This document shows, piece after piece, positions 51,835 to 60,310 of a DNA stretch of 64,000 nucleotides. The notes beneath the pieces were generated by a model. The model had not been told where the DNA came from. It worked only from the letters and a program-made list of their open reading frames with translations, and did not search any database. This DNA comes from CAWCGU01 sp963795195. GTDB taxonomy: Bacteria > Actinomycetota > Thermoleophilia > Solirubrobacterales > 70-9. Each line of letters opens with the position of its first letter. Within the stretch, counting starts at the first letter, position 1. The stretch spans positions 1,240,001 through 1,304,000 of the forward strand of contig CAWCGU010000006.1 in NCBI GenBank assembly GCA_963795195.1, written 5' to 3'. The position numbers were made by a program, and so were the translations under genes.

Positions 51835-52689
51835 CTAGGGTTTCGGCCTGCGCTCCTCAGCCAGCGGCTGATCCCCGCGCCCGTAGAGCTCCGGCGGCCA
51901 AGAGCCGAACCAGTTGTCCCTGGCGCCGTCCGGGGTGATCACGCAGCCGGAAAAGAAGTCGCCGGCCTGCGAGGCCAGGTAGGCGACGAGCCAGGCCATC
52001 TCCTCGGGCTTGCCGAGCCGGCCGAGCGGGATCGTCTGTGCGACGGTTTCCGACACCTCCTTCGGATACTTGGTGCGGATCACCTCGGTGTCGAACTGAC
52101 CCGCGGCCAGAGCGACGAGCTTGATGTTGTAGCGCGCCCACTCCACCGAGAGCGTCTTCATCATGTTCTCGACCGCCGCCCGCGAGGCGCCGGAGTGAAC
52201 CATGCCCGGCATGCCGTTGTGCGGCGAGAGGGTGACGCTCAGCACCTTGCCGTCGCACTGCGGGATGAAGGCCTTGGTCGCGGCCGCATGGGTCATGTTC
52301 CAGGTGCCCTGGATGTTCAGCTCGGTGACGGTCCGGAAGCCCTTGGCGCTGATCGCCTCCGCCGGGCTGAGGAACTGTCCCCCGGCGTTGTTGACGAGCA
52401 CATCGATGCGTCCGTGACGCTCGAGAACGCCGTCCATGAACGGGCCGACGGCCTCCTCGTCGCGGATGTCCAATGGCTCGAACTCGGCGCTGTAGCCGGC
52501 GGCCGTGACCGCCCCGACCATCGCCTCGAGCGGTTCGGTGCGCCGCCCAACCCCAACAACAGCCGCGCCGAGCGACGCCAGCTCCTTTGCCGTCGCCAAG
52601 CCGATCCCGGTCCCTGCGCCGGAGACGATGCAGACCTTTCCCGCCAGCAAGCCGGGCGCGAATACTTCTGAGCGAAAGGCGGCATTCAT
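51835..52689 (-). CDS. SDR of the trans-2-enoyl-CoA reductase (PECR) type lacking the catalytic Tyr
   Basis: This 284-residue SDR has VCIVSGAGTGIGLATAKELA and VLVNNAGGQFLSP. At the active site the sequence is SVTLSPHNGMPGMVHSGASR where a classical SDR has S..Y..K. Eukaryotic peroxisomal trans-2-enoyl-CoA reductases have the same VHSGAxR block without Tyr, so an enoyl- or dienoyl-CoA reductase is more likely than an alcohol dehydrogenase. The C-terminus is CVITPDGARDNWFGSWPPEL. It is divergent from the metallo-hydrolase gene. Confidence 0.85.
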   Translation of the reverse strand: MNAAFRSEVFAPGLLAGKVCIVSGAGTGIGLATAKELASLGAAVVGVGRRTEPLEAMVGAVTAAGYSAEFEPLDIRDEEAVGPFMDGVLERHGRIDVLVNNAGGQFLSPAEAISAKGFRTVTELNIQGTWNMTHAAATKAFIPQCDGKVLSVTLSPHNGMPGMVHSGASRAAVENMMKTLSVEWARYNIKLVALAAGQFDTEVIRTKYPKEVSETVAQTIPLGRLGKPEEMAWLVAYLASQAGDFFSGCVITPDGARDNWFGSWPPELYGRGDQPLAEERRPKP

Positions 52690-52744
52690 GGTCTGCCGGA
52701 GCTTATTCCGGAGGGGTTGCGGCCGCTACGCTGGCCGCTGCGCC

Positions 52745-53653
52745 ATGAAGATCCACGCAGAGCCGACACCACTCAGCAAGCCGCTTGCCGGCGGGCGTGA
52801 CGGCGCGACCGTCAGCGTCGAGCCGATCAGCGGCGGCGAGGTCCAGTTCCCCCCGCAGAGCTTCGAAAGCGCCGGCGGAAGGCTGGCCGCCGCAAAGGCA
52901 CTCGGCATCGGCGTACCGCGCTCGAAATGGGTCTACGTCCCCTGCCCCGTCTACCTGATCAGGCACCCAAGCGCGGGCCCCGTGCTCGTCGACACCTCAC
53001 TACACCCATCCGTGGGGGCCAGCCCTCGTGAGAACCTTGGTGCGCTTTCGGCGCGCATGTGGCGGCCGAGGATCGAGCCCGGGCAGGACGTGGCATCTCA
53101 GCTGCGTGCGCGCGATCTGGACATCAAGTCAATCCCGACCGTGGTGATGACGCACTTGCATTTCGACCACGCCTCCGGCCTCTCGGAGTTCTCGAATTCG
53201 ACGATCGTGGTCACGGCCAAGGAGTGGGAGGCGGCGACAACCGATCCACGCCCGAGCCTGCGCGGCTACCGCCCGGCGCACTACGACTACGCCTTCGACT
53301 ACCGCACGATCGACTACGACGGCGAGGGCATCGCCTCGTATGCCACCTTCGGCCGCACATTCGATCTCTTCGGCGACGGCAGCGTCCGGCTCGCGTCGAC
53401 GCCCGGCCACACCGCCGGCCACCAGTCGGTGATCTGCCGGCTCTCCGAGAACGACTTCGTGATCGGCGGCGACGCCTTCTACACCAACAACCAGCTCGAG
53501 GACGGACCGCCCCAGCCGCGGCCGGCCGACCCCCATCTCTGGCGCCGCTCCCTACGCGAGCTGCAGCACTTCCACCGCAACTACCCAAAGGCGATCCTGA
53601 CGCCGGGGCACGACGCGGAAGCGTTCAGGCGGCTCGAGAAGCTCTACGAGTAG
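52745..53653 (+). CDS. metallo-beta-lactamase-fold hydrolase (lactonase-like)
   Basis: This ~302-residue protein from ATG 52745 reads VYLIRHPSAGPVLVDTSLHP, TVVMTHLHFDHASGLSEFSN (HxHxDH), STPGHTAGHQSVICR (His), FVIGGDAFYT (bridging Asp) and ILTPGHDAEAF (His). This is the complete dinuclear zinc set of the N-acyl homoserine lactonase/glyoxalase II-like group. Whether it opens a lactone or cleaves another ester is not shown. It stands alone between an SDR (divergent) and PlsC (convergent). Confidence 0.88.
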   Translation: MKIHAEPTPLSKPLAGGRDGATVSVEPISGGEVQFPPQSFESAGGRLAAAKALGIGVPRSKWVYVPCPVYLIRHPSAGPVLVDTSLHPSVGASPRENLGALSARMWRPRIEPGQDVASQLRARDLDIKSIPTVVMTHLHFDHASGLSEFSNSTIVVTAKEWEAATTDPRPSLRGYRPAHYDYAFDYRTIDYDGEGIASYATFGRTFDLFGDGSVRLASTPGHTAGHQSVICRLSENDFVIGGDAFYTNNQLEDGPPQPRPADPHLWRRSLRELQHFHRNYPKAILTPGHDAEAFRRLEKLYE

Positions 53654-53680
53654 CGAGTGCGGGCCCGGCAAGGGGTGCAA

Positions 53681-54418
53681 TCACCTGGCGGGCGTGGCCC
53701 TCAGGGCGCCCTTGCGGCCGCCGCTGTTGAGCGCGGCGTACATCTCACGAACCGGCGCGAAGATCTCCTCGGCCACCTCGAGCTGCTGTTCGCGGGTCGA
53801 ATCCTCAACCACGGCGAACGTCTTCGGCTCGGCGTACTGGATCGTGACCTTGGGGAAGTGGAGTTTGTTGAGGTTGCGCACGTCCTTTGAGCCGTGGATC
53901 GCGACCGGCACGACCGGCACGCCAGACTCCAGCGCGAGACGCCCGACGCCGGGCTTGACATCGCCGAGCTCGCCGGAGCGTGAACGCCCGCCCTCTGCGT
54001 AGATGAGCACGCAGCCGCCACGATCGAAGATCGCGTGTGCGGTCTTGAAGGCCTCCTCGTCGTGGTGGCCGCGCATGATCGGGAAGACCCCGCCGACGCG
54101 GAAGATGTAGTCGCCGACCGGATTCCCGAAGAGTTGCGACTTGGCCATGAACTGGATCTTTCGGTGCAGGTAGGTGCCACAGAAGAAGTGGTCCATGTTC
54201 GAGAAGTGGTTGGGGGCGAGGATGAAGGGCCCGTCGGCGGGCACGTGCTGGGGATCGATCGCGCGGGCGCGGTAGATGACGAGCGAGATCCAGGTGGTGA
54301 CCATGCGCACCAACTCGTAGGTCCAGCCGGGGGGATGGGTCCGCGTCCACTCGTGGAAGTGCTGAAAATACTCCGGCGGCCGCTCTTCCTTGTAGTTCTG
54401 TGGCTTCAGTTCTGACAT
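53681..54418 (-). CDS. 1-acylglycerol-3-phosphate acyltransferase family protein
   Basis: This 245-residue PlsC-type protein has the HX4D motif at His71/Asp76 in LAPNHFSNMDHFFCGTYL, a substrate motif in RVGGVFPIMRG, and YAEGGRSRSGELGD (EGxxS/R block). VVPVAIHGSKDVRNL follows. One hydrophobic stretch (VRMVTTWISLVIYRA) would anchor it in the membrane. It acylates lysophosphatidate or a related lipid. It is 309 bases downstream of glycerol kinase on the same strand, consistent with glycerolipid synthesis. Confidence 0.9.
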   Translation of the reverse strand: MSELKPQNYKEERPPEYFQHFHEWTRTHPPGWTYELVRMVTTWISLVIYRARAIDPQHVPADGPFILAPNHFSNMDHFFCGTYLHRKIQFMAKSQLFGNPVGDYIFRVGGVFPIMRGHHDEEAFKTAHAIFDRGGCVLIYAEGGRSRSGELGDVKPGVGRLALESGVPVVPVAIHGSKDVRNLNKLHFPKVTIQYAEPKTFAVVEDSTREQQLEVAEEIFAPVREMYAALNSGGRKGALRATPAR

Positions 54419-54727
54419 GAGTGCGCAGGGCGACGCCCTGCGTGGGGATTACCCGCTCGGCGGCGCGGAGTTACACCCGCAGGTAATGGAGCCTGTCCCG
54501 GAGCGGGGCGGCTGACGACTGGAGTTCAGGGGCCTTCTCGCTGGGCGCCCGGTCCGCGGTTGATTTGCGTTAGGTCTTACCGGCGGGCAGCGGAGCAGGG
54601 CGGGGTCCTGGCGGGAATTGGGCTGTCGCTGTGGCGAGGGTGAAACTTGGAGCCTGAAGCCCCCTATAGGGGGGACAAGACGACAAGTTTCGCGTCAGCG
54701 CCCCGAGCCTCCCTTCGCGTGGTCTTT
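54419..54727. other. 309-base non-coding stretch between glpK and plsC
   Basis: No convincing reading frame or RNA gene is present. It holds a perfect 8-bp hairpin, CGCAGGGC-GAC-GCCCTGCG, at 54424-54442 just upstream of the plsC ATG, and a nested hairpin element at 54642-54691 just past the glpK stop. The part between (54443-54641) is G-rich and featureless to me. A plsC promoter must lie somewhere in it. Confidence 0.6.
54642..54691. repeat. nested hairpin element after glpK
   Basis: GAAACTTG (54642-54649) and CAAGTTTC (54684-54691) form an 8-bp outer stem. Inside lies the perfect 14-bp palindrome CCCCCTATAGGGGG (54660-54673). The outer-stem/inner-palindrome plan repeats that of 25723-25768. 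It may serve as the glpK terminator. Confidence 0.65.
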
Positions 54728-56176
54728 TTACTGCGCCCACCCCCGGGAGCGCTCCAACGCCCGGTGCCATTCGGCCAGCAGCGATTCGCGCTGGTCCTCG
54801 CTCATCGACGGCTCGTAAAGCGCGGCCTCGCGCCAGCGTTCGCGGACCTCGTCCGGCGTCCAGATGCCGGTTCCGATGCCGGCCAGGTAGGCGGCTCCGA
54901 GGGCGGTCGTCTCAGGGATCTCAGGAACGCTCACGGGGGCGTCGAGAACGTCGGCTTGAAACTGCATCAGCCAGCGATTCGAGACCGCTCCGCCGTCGGC
55001 GCGCAGAAACGGGAGTCGCTGCTCCGCGGCGGCCTCCTGAGCGCGCACCGCATCGACCGTCTGGTAGGCGATCGCCTCGAGCGCGGCGCGCACGAGATGG
55101 GCGCGGCCGCTCCCCCGGGTCAGGCCGACGATCGTGCCGCGTGCGTACGGGTCCCAGTGGGGTGAGCCAAGCCCGGTCAAGGCCGGCACGAAGTAGACGC
55201 CGTCGTTCGACGACAGCGATGCCGCAATCGCCTCCGTCTCGGCTGCCTTTCCGACCAGGCCCAGTCCGTCGCGCAGCCACTGCACCGCCGCCCCCGTTAC
55301 GAAGATCGAAGCTTCGAGCGCGTAGTCCGTTCGTCCCGCCAGTCCCCAGGCAACCGTGCTCAGGAGTCCCTGGCCGGGGTCTGCCGCTTCGCCGCCGGTG
55401 TTGAGCAACACGAAGCTGCCCGTGCCATAGGTGTTCTTGGCCATCCCCACGTCCTGGCAGGCCTGGCCGAACAAGGCCGCCTGCTGGTCGCCCGCCGCCC
55501 CGGCCACCGGCACATCCCCGCCGAACTCCGAGGTCGTACCGTAGACCTCCGCCGAGGGCACCGGCTCGGGGAGCTGGCTCGCGTCGACGCCCATCAGGTC
55601 ACAGAGCTCCTGATCCCAGACCAGTTTGCGGATGTCGAACAACATCGTCCGCGAGGCGTTCGAGAAATCGCTCACGTGACGTCCCGTGAGCTTGTAGATC
55701 AACCAGGAATCGATAGTTCCGAAGCAGGCGTCGCCGGCACCATCGACGTTGGCCGCCAGCCACTCGATCTTGGTGGCCGAGAAATATGGGTCGATGACCA
55801 ACCCCGTCCGCTCTCGGACGAGAGTTTCATGACCAGCCTCGCGAAGCTCGTCGCAGCGCTCGGAGGTACGGCGGTCCTGCCATACGAGGGCGTGATGCAG
55901 AGGCTCGCCGCTGCGGCGGTCCCAGGCGACCACCGTCTCGCGCTGATTTGTGATTCCGATCCCGTCGAGCTCGCGGCCGACGATTCCGGCGGCTTCGATC
56001 GCCTCCGCCGCAACCCGCCGCGTCACCTCCCAGATCTCGTTGGCGTCGTGCTCAACCCAGCCCGGGCGCGGAAAGTGCTGGCCGAACTCGCTGTAGGCGC
56101 GCCCCGTGATCGCGCCCTCGCGATCGAAGACGAGGCAGGTGGTGCCGGTCGTGCCCTGGTCGATTGCGAGGATCAA
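54728..56176 (-). CDS. glpK: glycerol kinase
   Basis: This ~482-residue FGGY-family kinase starts LILAIDQGTTGTTCLVFDRE. It has GQHFPRPGWVEHDANEIWEV, GIGITNQRETVVAWDRRSGE, DGAGDACFGTIDSWLIYKLTG and NASRTMLFDI. AGDQQAALFGQACQDVGMAKN and YFVPALTGLGSPHWDPYARG complete the GlpK set. It makes glycerol-3-phosphate from glycerol and ATP. The frame is open to 56338, but the domain begins at a TTG (56176) 47 bases after the glycosyltransferase stop, so TTG is the probable start. No glpF or glpD is near. Confidence 0.94.
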   Translation of the reverse strand: MILAIDQGTTGTTCLVFDREGAITGRAYSEFGQHFPRPGWVEHDANEIWEVTRRVAAEAIEAAGIVGRELDGIGITNQRETVVAWDRRSGEPLHHALVWQDRRTSERCDELREAGHETLVRERTGLVIDPYFSATKIEWLAANVDGAGDACFGTIDSWLIYKLTGRHVSDFSNASRTMLFDIRKLVWDQELCDLMGVDASQLPEPVPSAEVYGTTSEFGGDVPVAGAAGDQQAALFGQACQDVGMAKNTYGTGSFVLLNTGGEAADPGQGLLSTVAWGLAGRTDYALEASIFVTGAAVQWLRDGLGLVGKAAETEAIAASLSSNDGVYFVPALTGLGSPHWDPYARGTIVGLTRGSGRAHLVRAALEAIAYQTVDAVRAQEAAAEQRLPFLRADGGAVSNRWLMQFQADVLDAPVSVPEIPETTALGAAYLAGIGTGIWTPDEVRERWREAALYEPSMSEDQRESLLAEWHRALERSRGWAQ

Positions 56177-56222
56177 TGGGTTGGGTCTCTGGTCGCTGGT
56201 TGCCGGGAGGCTGCTCGGCAGG

Positions 56223-56921
56223 CTATCTGGGGTTCCTGCGCGACAGGTAGACCTCAGCGAAGTCCTTGAGCTGGCGGCCGCGGTGGATGAAACCGGCGAG
56301 CGTGCGCCCGGTGGCGCGGTGCTCGAGATCCAGCTCAATCTCGAGGATGCGCATCCCGGCCCTGGCCGCGTCGATGTTCATGCCCGTCTCCATCCCATAG
56401 CGCGGCGCGAACGGGAGCAGCCGGCGCAGCGAGGAGCCTTTGAGGGCGCGCTGGCCGGAGATCGGGGCGCCGAGCCGTACCCCGGTTCGCTTCTCGGTGG
56501 CCCAGCGAGAGAACCCGAGCGCAGCCCCCACCCCACCGCCCACCCGACGGCGAAACGTCGCAATCGTCAGGTCGGCGTGCCCCGCGGCGATCGCTTGAAC
56601 GAGCGGGCGCAGCGCCGCAGCGGAGGCCGCGAGGTCGGCGTCGCAGAGCAGGAAAACCCGCTCCGCCGCACCCTCCACCTCTTTCAGCGCCAGCTCGGCG
56701 GCGGCGGTGACATTGCCTCCTTTGCCGACGGCGCGATCGCGGCCAACCACACGTGCACCGGCGGCCTCGGCGATCCGGCCCGTGCCGTCGTCCGATCCGT
56801 CGTCAGCCACGTAGAGCGCCGCGCCGGGAAAGGTTTCGGCCAGAGCGCGCAGCGCCTCACCGATTCTGTCGGCCTCGTTGCGCGCAGCGATGATCGCGAT
56901 CGGGGCGGCATCAACAGACAT
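56223..56921 (-). CDS. GT2 family glycosyltransferase
   Basis: This ~232-residue protein starts MSVDAAPIAIIAARNEADRI. It has LYVADDGSDDGTGRIAEAAG (DDxSxDxT nucleotide site), GRDRAVGKGGNVTAAAELAL and VFLLCDADLAASAAALRPLV, the DxD-like metal site. This is the pattern of dolichol-phosphate-mannose/glucose synthase-type enzymes without their membrane anchor. GAPISGQRALKGSSLRRLLP is the acceptor-side loop. The acceptor is probably polyprenyl phosphate; that is inferred. It is divergent from the biotinyl-carrier gene, 33 bases away. Confidence 0.87.
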   Translation of the reverse strand: MSVDAAPIAIIAARNEADRIGEALRALAETFPGAALYVADDGSDDGTGRIAEAAGARVVGRDRAVGKGGNVTAAAELALKEVEGAAERVFLLCDADLAASAAALRPLVQAIAAGHADLTIATFRRRVGGGVGAALGFSRWATEKRTGVRLGAPISGQRALKGSSLRRLLPFAPRYGMETGMNIDAARAGMRILEIELDLEHRATGRTLAGFIHRGRQLKDFAEVYLSRRNPR

Positions 56922-56954
56922 GGCAGCGGGCACGGCGGGTATTGTGGCGCGCCA

Positions 56955-57167
56955 ATGGCTGATGTAGAAGCGCACATCACGGGAACCGTCTGGAAGATCG
57001 AGGTCGCGGTCGGCGACCAAGTCCACGAGGGCGACACTGTGGCGATCCTCGAATCGATGAAGATGGAGATGCCGGTCGAGGCTGAAGACGACGGCGTGGT
57101 GTCGGAGATCCGCTGTGAAGAAGGACAGTCGGTCTCCGAAGGCGACGTCCTGGTCGTTCTCGAGTAG
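56955..57167 (+). CDS. biotin/lipoyl attachment domain protein (stand-alone carrier)
   Basis: This 70-residue protein, MADVEAHITGTVWKIEVAVG then VAILESMKMEMPVEAEDDGV, is a single biotinyl-domain hammerhead. The target Lys lies in ESMKMEM, where biotin ligase attaches biotin in acyl-CoA carboxylases. It is followed 6 bases later by an enoyl-CoA hydratase gene. It may supply the missing carrier for the carboxyltransferase at 28.9 kb; no biotin carboxylase is in the window. That partnership is inference. Confidence 0.9.
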   Translation: MADVEAHITGTVWKIEVAVGDQVHEGDTVAILESMKMEMPVEAEDDGVVSEIRCEEGQSVSEGDVLVVLE

Positions 57168-57173
57168 GCGGTC

Positions 57174-57986
57174 GTGCCGGCCCCCGAAGAGCTTGCTTCG
57201 GGCAAGCTCCTGCTTGACTTCCCCGCAGAGGCCGTCGCTCGCCTGACGATCTCAAACGAGGCGAAGCGAAACGCCCTCGACCACGAGATCCTCGACGCAA
57301 TCGCCACCGCGCTGCCGCGCCTGGACAGCGGCATTGATCACCGCTGTGTCCTGATCACGGGCGCCGGTTCGATTTTCTCCGCGGGGTACGACATCGGCGG
57401 GATCCCCGACGACCGCTTCGCCGCGGAGGCAGAGTCGCTGGTCGCTCATCCCTTCCACGCCGCCATGGAGGCCGTGAGCGCGCATCCCTATCCGGTCGTC
57501 GCAGCCGTCAACGGACACGCCCTCGGCGGCGGGCTCGAGCTGGCGGTCCGCTGCGACCTGCGGATCTGCGCGGCCGGCGCCAAGCTCGGAATGCCGCCCG
57601 CCAAGCTCGGCCTGATCTACGGGCACACCGGGCTGCAGCGCTTTATCGAGACGGTCGGCATCCCGCGGACCAAGGAACTGTTCCTGACCGGTCGCAACGT
57701 CAGCGCCGAGCGCGCCGAGCAGATCGGGCTTGTCCACTCGGTCACCGCCGACCGCGAACTGGCGTCGACCGCAGTCGCGCTGGCCGCCGAGATCGCCGGC
57801 AACGCGCCGATCTCAATGAAAGGCAACAAGTACGCGATCGGCAAGCTGGCCGCGGCTGCCGAGGTCTCGCCCGAGGTGGCCGAGGAGCTGGTCGCTCTGC
57901 GTCAGTCGTGCTTCGACTCCGAGGACTTCCGAGAAGGGGTTCGCGCCTTCGGCGAAAAGCGCAAGCCTCACTGGACCGGGCAGTAG
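57174..57986 (+). CDS. enoyl-CoA hydratase/isomerase family protein
   Basis: This 270-residue crotonase protein with a GTG start reads ARLTISNEAKRNALDHEILD, GSIFSAGYDIGGIPD (oxyanion hole), AAVNGHALGGGLELAVRCDL and LGMPPAKLGLIYGHTGLQRF. The acidic pair of true hydratases is not fully conserved at the second position (PAKLG), so isomerase, decarboxylase or lyase activity is possible. It ends FGEKRKPHWTGQ. It is cotranscribed with the biotinyl carrier, which hints at a role near a carboxylation or decarboxylation step. Confidence 0.9.
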   Translation: MPAPEELASGKLLLDFPAEAVARLTISNEAKRNALDHEILDAIATALPRLDSGIDHRCVLITGAGSIFSAGYDIGGIPDDRFAAEAESLVAHPFHAAMEAVSAHPYPVVAAVNGHALGGGLELAVRCDLRICAAGAKLGMPPAKLGLIYGHTGLQRFIETVGIPRTKELFLTGRNVSAERAEQIGLVHSVTADRELASTAVALAAEIAGNAPISMKGNKYAIGKLAAAAEVSPEVAEELVALRQSCFDSEDFREGVRAFGEKRKPHWTGQ

Positions 57987-58010
57987 CGGCGAGGCTCAGC
58001 GCCCTCGCAT

Positions 58011-58058
58011 CGCGCCGTCCCGGAACCCTGCGTTAGCCGGGGACTCAGGGACGGCGCG
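58011..58058. repeat. 26-nt-loop hairpin element
   Basis: CGCGCCGTCCC (58011-58021) and GGGACGGCGCG (58048-58058) form a perfect 11-bp stem with a loop of exactly 26 nt containing AACCCTGCGTTAGCCGGGG. It lies between two convergent genes and could terminate both. The loop length and the stem/loop plan match the elements at 25723 and 36066. Confidence 0.8.
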
Positions 58059-58070
58059 GGTGTTTTTCAC

Positions 58071-58502
58071 TCAGAAGGCGAGGTCGAAGACCGTGATGCA
58101 GCCTTCGCGGTCGGCTTGCTTGGTGGTGTCGGCCTCGAGCGGCCCGTCGTCGGTGTTGTCGTTCTTCTTCCCCCTGCCCTCCCCCTTATCCGCCCGCTGC
58201 CCCTTGTCCTTCTCGGCCTCCCACGCCTCCCAGCAGCCCATGGCGTCGGTCTGGACGACCATTCGGGTGGTCCCGCCGCTCGCGCCCCCGAGGTAGACCC
58301 TGCACTCCCAGTTGTCCTCGCCGCTCTCGCTGCAGGATTGGTTGTAGACCTCCGAGGTGCTGCCGATCGACTTGACCAGCCCGTCGGCCTTGACGCCGAG
58401 CACCCGTGCCGGCCGGAACACGAACAGGCCGACCAGAGCCACGAAGGCGACCGCCGCGAGCAGTCCCACAACGAACATCAGGCGCACCCTCCACTTGGAC
58501 AT
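58071..58502 (-). CDS. membrane-anchored extracellular protein of unknown function
   Basis: I do not recognise this 143-residue protein. It has one N-terminal membrane helix (RLMFVVGLLAAVAFVALVGL), then an extracytoplasmic part with four cysteines (NQSCSESGEDNWECRVYLGG, MGCWEAWEAEKDK, REGCITVFDLAF) that could form two disulfides. Between them is a highly charged Lys/Asp/Gly stretch. No catalytic motif is visible. The strand, start and composition fit a real gene, ending 13 bases beyond the hairpin element. Confidence 0.7.
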   Translation of the reverse strand: MSKWRVRLMFVVGLLAAVAFVALVGLFVFRPARVLGVKADGLVKSIGSTSEVYNQSCSESGEDNWECRVYLGGASGGTTRMVVQTDAMGCWEAWEAEKDKGQRADKGEGRGKKNDNTDDGPLEADTTKQADREGCITVFDLAF

Positions 58503-58569
58503 GGGGCGCGAGGCTATGAGATGGGTGGCCCGATTTGTGGGCCGTGACGCTCAATCGGTGGATTGAGCG

Positions 58570-60180
58570 TCACTCGCAATAGGACTTCGCCGGCAGCGGG
58601 TCGCGGCCTTCGACGCCGGCACAGAAGCGCAACGAGCCGAGGAGCGGCTGCAGGACCGGATCGGGCACGGTCGTGTCACCGGTGGTGATGGAGGGGTTGT
58701 AGGCCAGGTTGTCGATCTGGAACGGATCCTGAAGCAGGTTGTAGTGCTCCCACTCGAACTTCTTCTCGCACTCACGAGTCGTTTCGGGATGGACCACGGA
58801 GCGGCGGTGCTCGACGTAGACCTCGCTCGGCGTCCAGAGCCCGGAATACGCACATGTCGATCCGCGGCGCGAGCGGTCTTTCTGGAGTCGGTATTCGAGC
58901 ACGATGTGGCGATCCGCCGGGAAATTGAGCCCGGCGCCGCGCAGCAGCGGGGTCAGCGTACGGCCATCCATGATCCGGCAGACGTTCGTGCGCCGGCACG
59001 GCTGAGCGCCCGCATAGTTGAGGATCGTGGGAGCGAGATCGATGTTGGCCGTCGTCGCGGTCACGCTCGACGGCCCACGTCCACCAGGCGGCAGGATCAC
59101 GAGGGGCAGGCGGCTCGCCTCCTCGTATGCCTGCTGCTTCTGGCCCGGCAGCCTGTGCTCGCCATAGAAGAGGCCATTGTCCGACCAGAAGATGAAGACC
59201 GTGTTGTTGAGCTCTCCGGCCTCGCGAACCGCGTTGTAGATGTCCTCGACGGCGCGGTCGACTCCGCGCAGGGTCGCCAGCGCGCAGCCCCAGCGACGCT
59301 GGATGTCGAGCGACTGCTCGAAGCTGATCGGTGGCAGGCGGCGGATGAACGTCGGCTTGTCGTCAACGTTCGCCTCGTTGAACGAGTCCTTCTTCGGGAT
59401 CGGGTCGGTCACGAACAGGTCGCCGTCGTGCGGGCCGGGGACCGCGGCTCCCGCGCAGCGACCGGTCTTGTCGCCGGATCCGTTGTGGACGGCGTAGGGA
59501 GCGAAGGTCATGAAGAACGGGTCGGGCTTGGGGACGTAGCGGTCGATCAACCTGACAGCGAACCGGTCGAGGACACGGGTGTTGTAGTCGGCCGGCCTGG
59601 TTCCGTAGCTGACCGTCTCGCCGTTCACCTGCAGGTCGTAGTCGTAGTATCGGCGAGGTTCCAGGGCGGCGACCCACTCGTCCCATCCCGGAGCCGGGGT
59701 CGAGTTGCGCCCCACTGCGCGCCCGTACTTGTTTAGCCACTTGCCGATATGGGCGGTCTTGTAGCCCGCCTGCTGCAGCCATACGGGCAAGACGTTGTTC
59801 TTGGCGACCAGTGAGTTGTAGCCCGGGTTGTTCGACAGCACCCGCGTGTTGTGGGCGTACTGCCCGGTCAGGAACGTGGCCCTCGACGGGCAGCAGGTGG
59901 ACGTCGTCGCCACGAAGTTCTTGAACGTCGTCCCCCGGTCCACGAGCAGTTCGAAGGTCGAGGGCATGACGTCGGGCCGGAACGTGTCAAGCGACTGATC
60001 GTCGGTCATGATCACGATGATGTTCGGCCGCTTCTGAGTTTGCTTGGCCGCGCTCGCCGGCTCAGGCCCGCCGCCGGACTGGGCGGCAGCGAACCCAAGG
60101 GTGCCGGCAAGCGCGCAGGCGAGCGCTGCCGTCAACCGACGGCGGCCAGCCGTTCTTTTTAGGCGCGCTTGCACAGTCAT
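58570..60180 (-). CDS. secreted sulfatase (type I, FGly)
   Basis: This 536-residue protein has a signal peptide (LTAALACALAGTLGFAAAQS) and the metal motif RPNIIVIMTDDQSLD. The sulfatase signature STCCPSRATFLTGQYAHNT follows, in which Cys96 of CxPSR would be converted to formylglycine. Other marks are AHIGKWLNKYG and FIFWSDNGLFYGEHRLPGQK with the later Asp-Asn pair. It is one of three related genes in a row. A formylglycine-generating enzyme is not in the window. The substrate, a sulfate ester in the environment or cell wall, is unknown. Confidence 0.93.
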   Translation of the reverse strand: MTVQARLKRTAGRRRLTAALACALAGTLGFAAAQSGGGPEPASAAKQTQKRPNIIVIMTDDQSLDTFRPDVMPSTFELLVDRGTTFKNFVATTSTCCPSRATFLTGQYAHNTRVLSNNPGYNSLVAKNNVLPVWLQQAGYKTAHIGKWLNKYGRAVGRNSTPAPGWDEWVAALEPRRYYDYDLQVNGETVSYGTRPADYNTRVLDRFAVRLIDRYVPKPDPFFMTFAPYAVHNGSGDKTGRCAGAAVPGPHDGDLFVTDPIPKKDSFNEANVDDKPTFIRRLPPISFEQSLDIQRRWGCALATLRGVDRAVEDIYNAVREAGELNNTVFIFWSDNGLFYGEHRLPGQKQQAYEEASRLPLVILPPGGRGPSSVTATTANIDLAPTILNYAGAQPCRRTNVCRIMDGRTLTPLLRGAGLNFPADRHIVLEYRLQKDRSRRGSTCAYSGLWTPSEVYVEHRRSVVHPETTRECEKKFEWEHYNLLQDPFQIDNLAYNPSITTGDTTVPDPVLQPLLGSLRFCAGVEGRDPLPAKSYCE

Positions 60181-60310
60181 CTGTGTTGTCCCGCTCCGCT
60201 CGCCCCCCGCTCGGGGGCGTCCACGGCCCCCAACACCAACCCTTCAGACCTCGCAATGGTGCGGAAGGCGGGCGATGTTAGCAACGGCAAAAGCGGGATT
60301 TCGAGCCAAA

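Noticed and set aside
54443..54641. Structured small RNA between glpK and plsC
   Set aside because: Apart from the two hairpins at the ends, no conserved-looking structure or promoter-terminator pair could be supported by eye.
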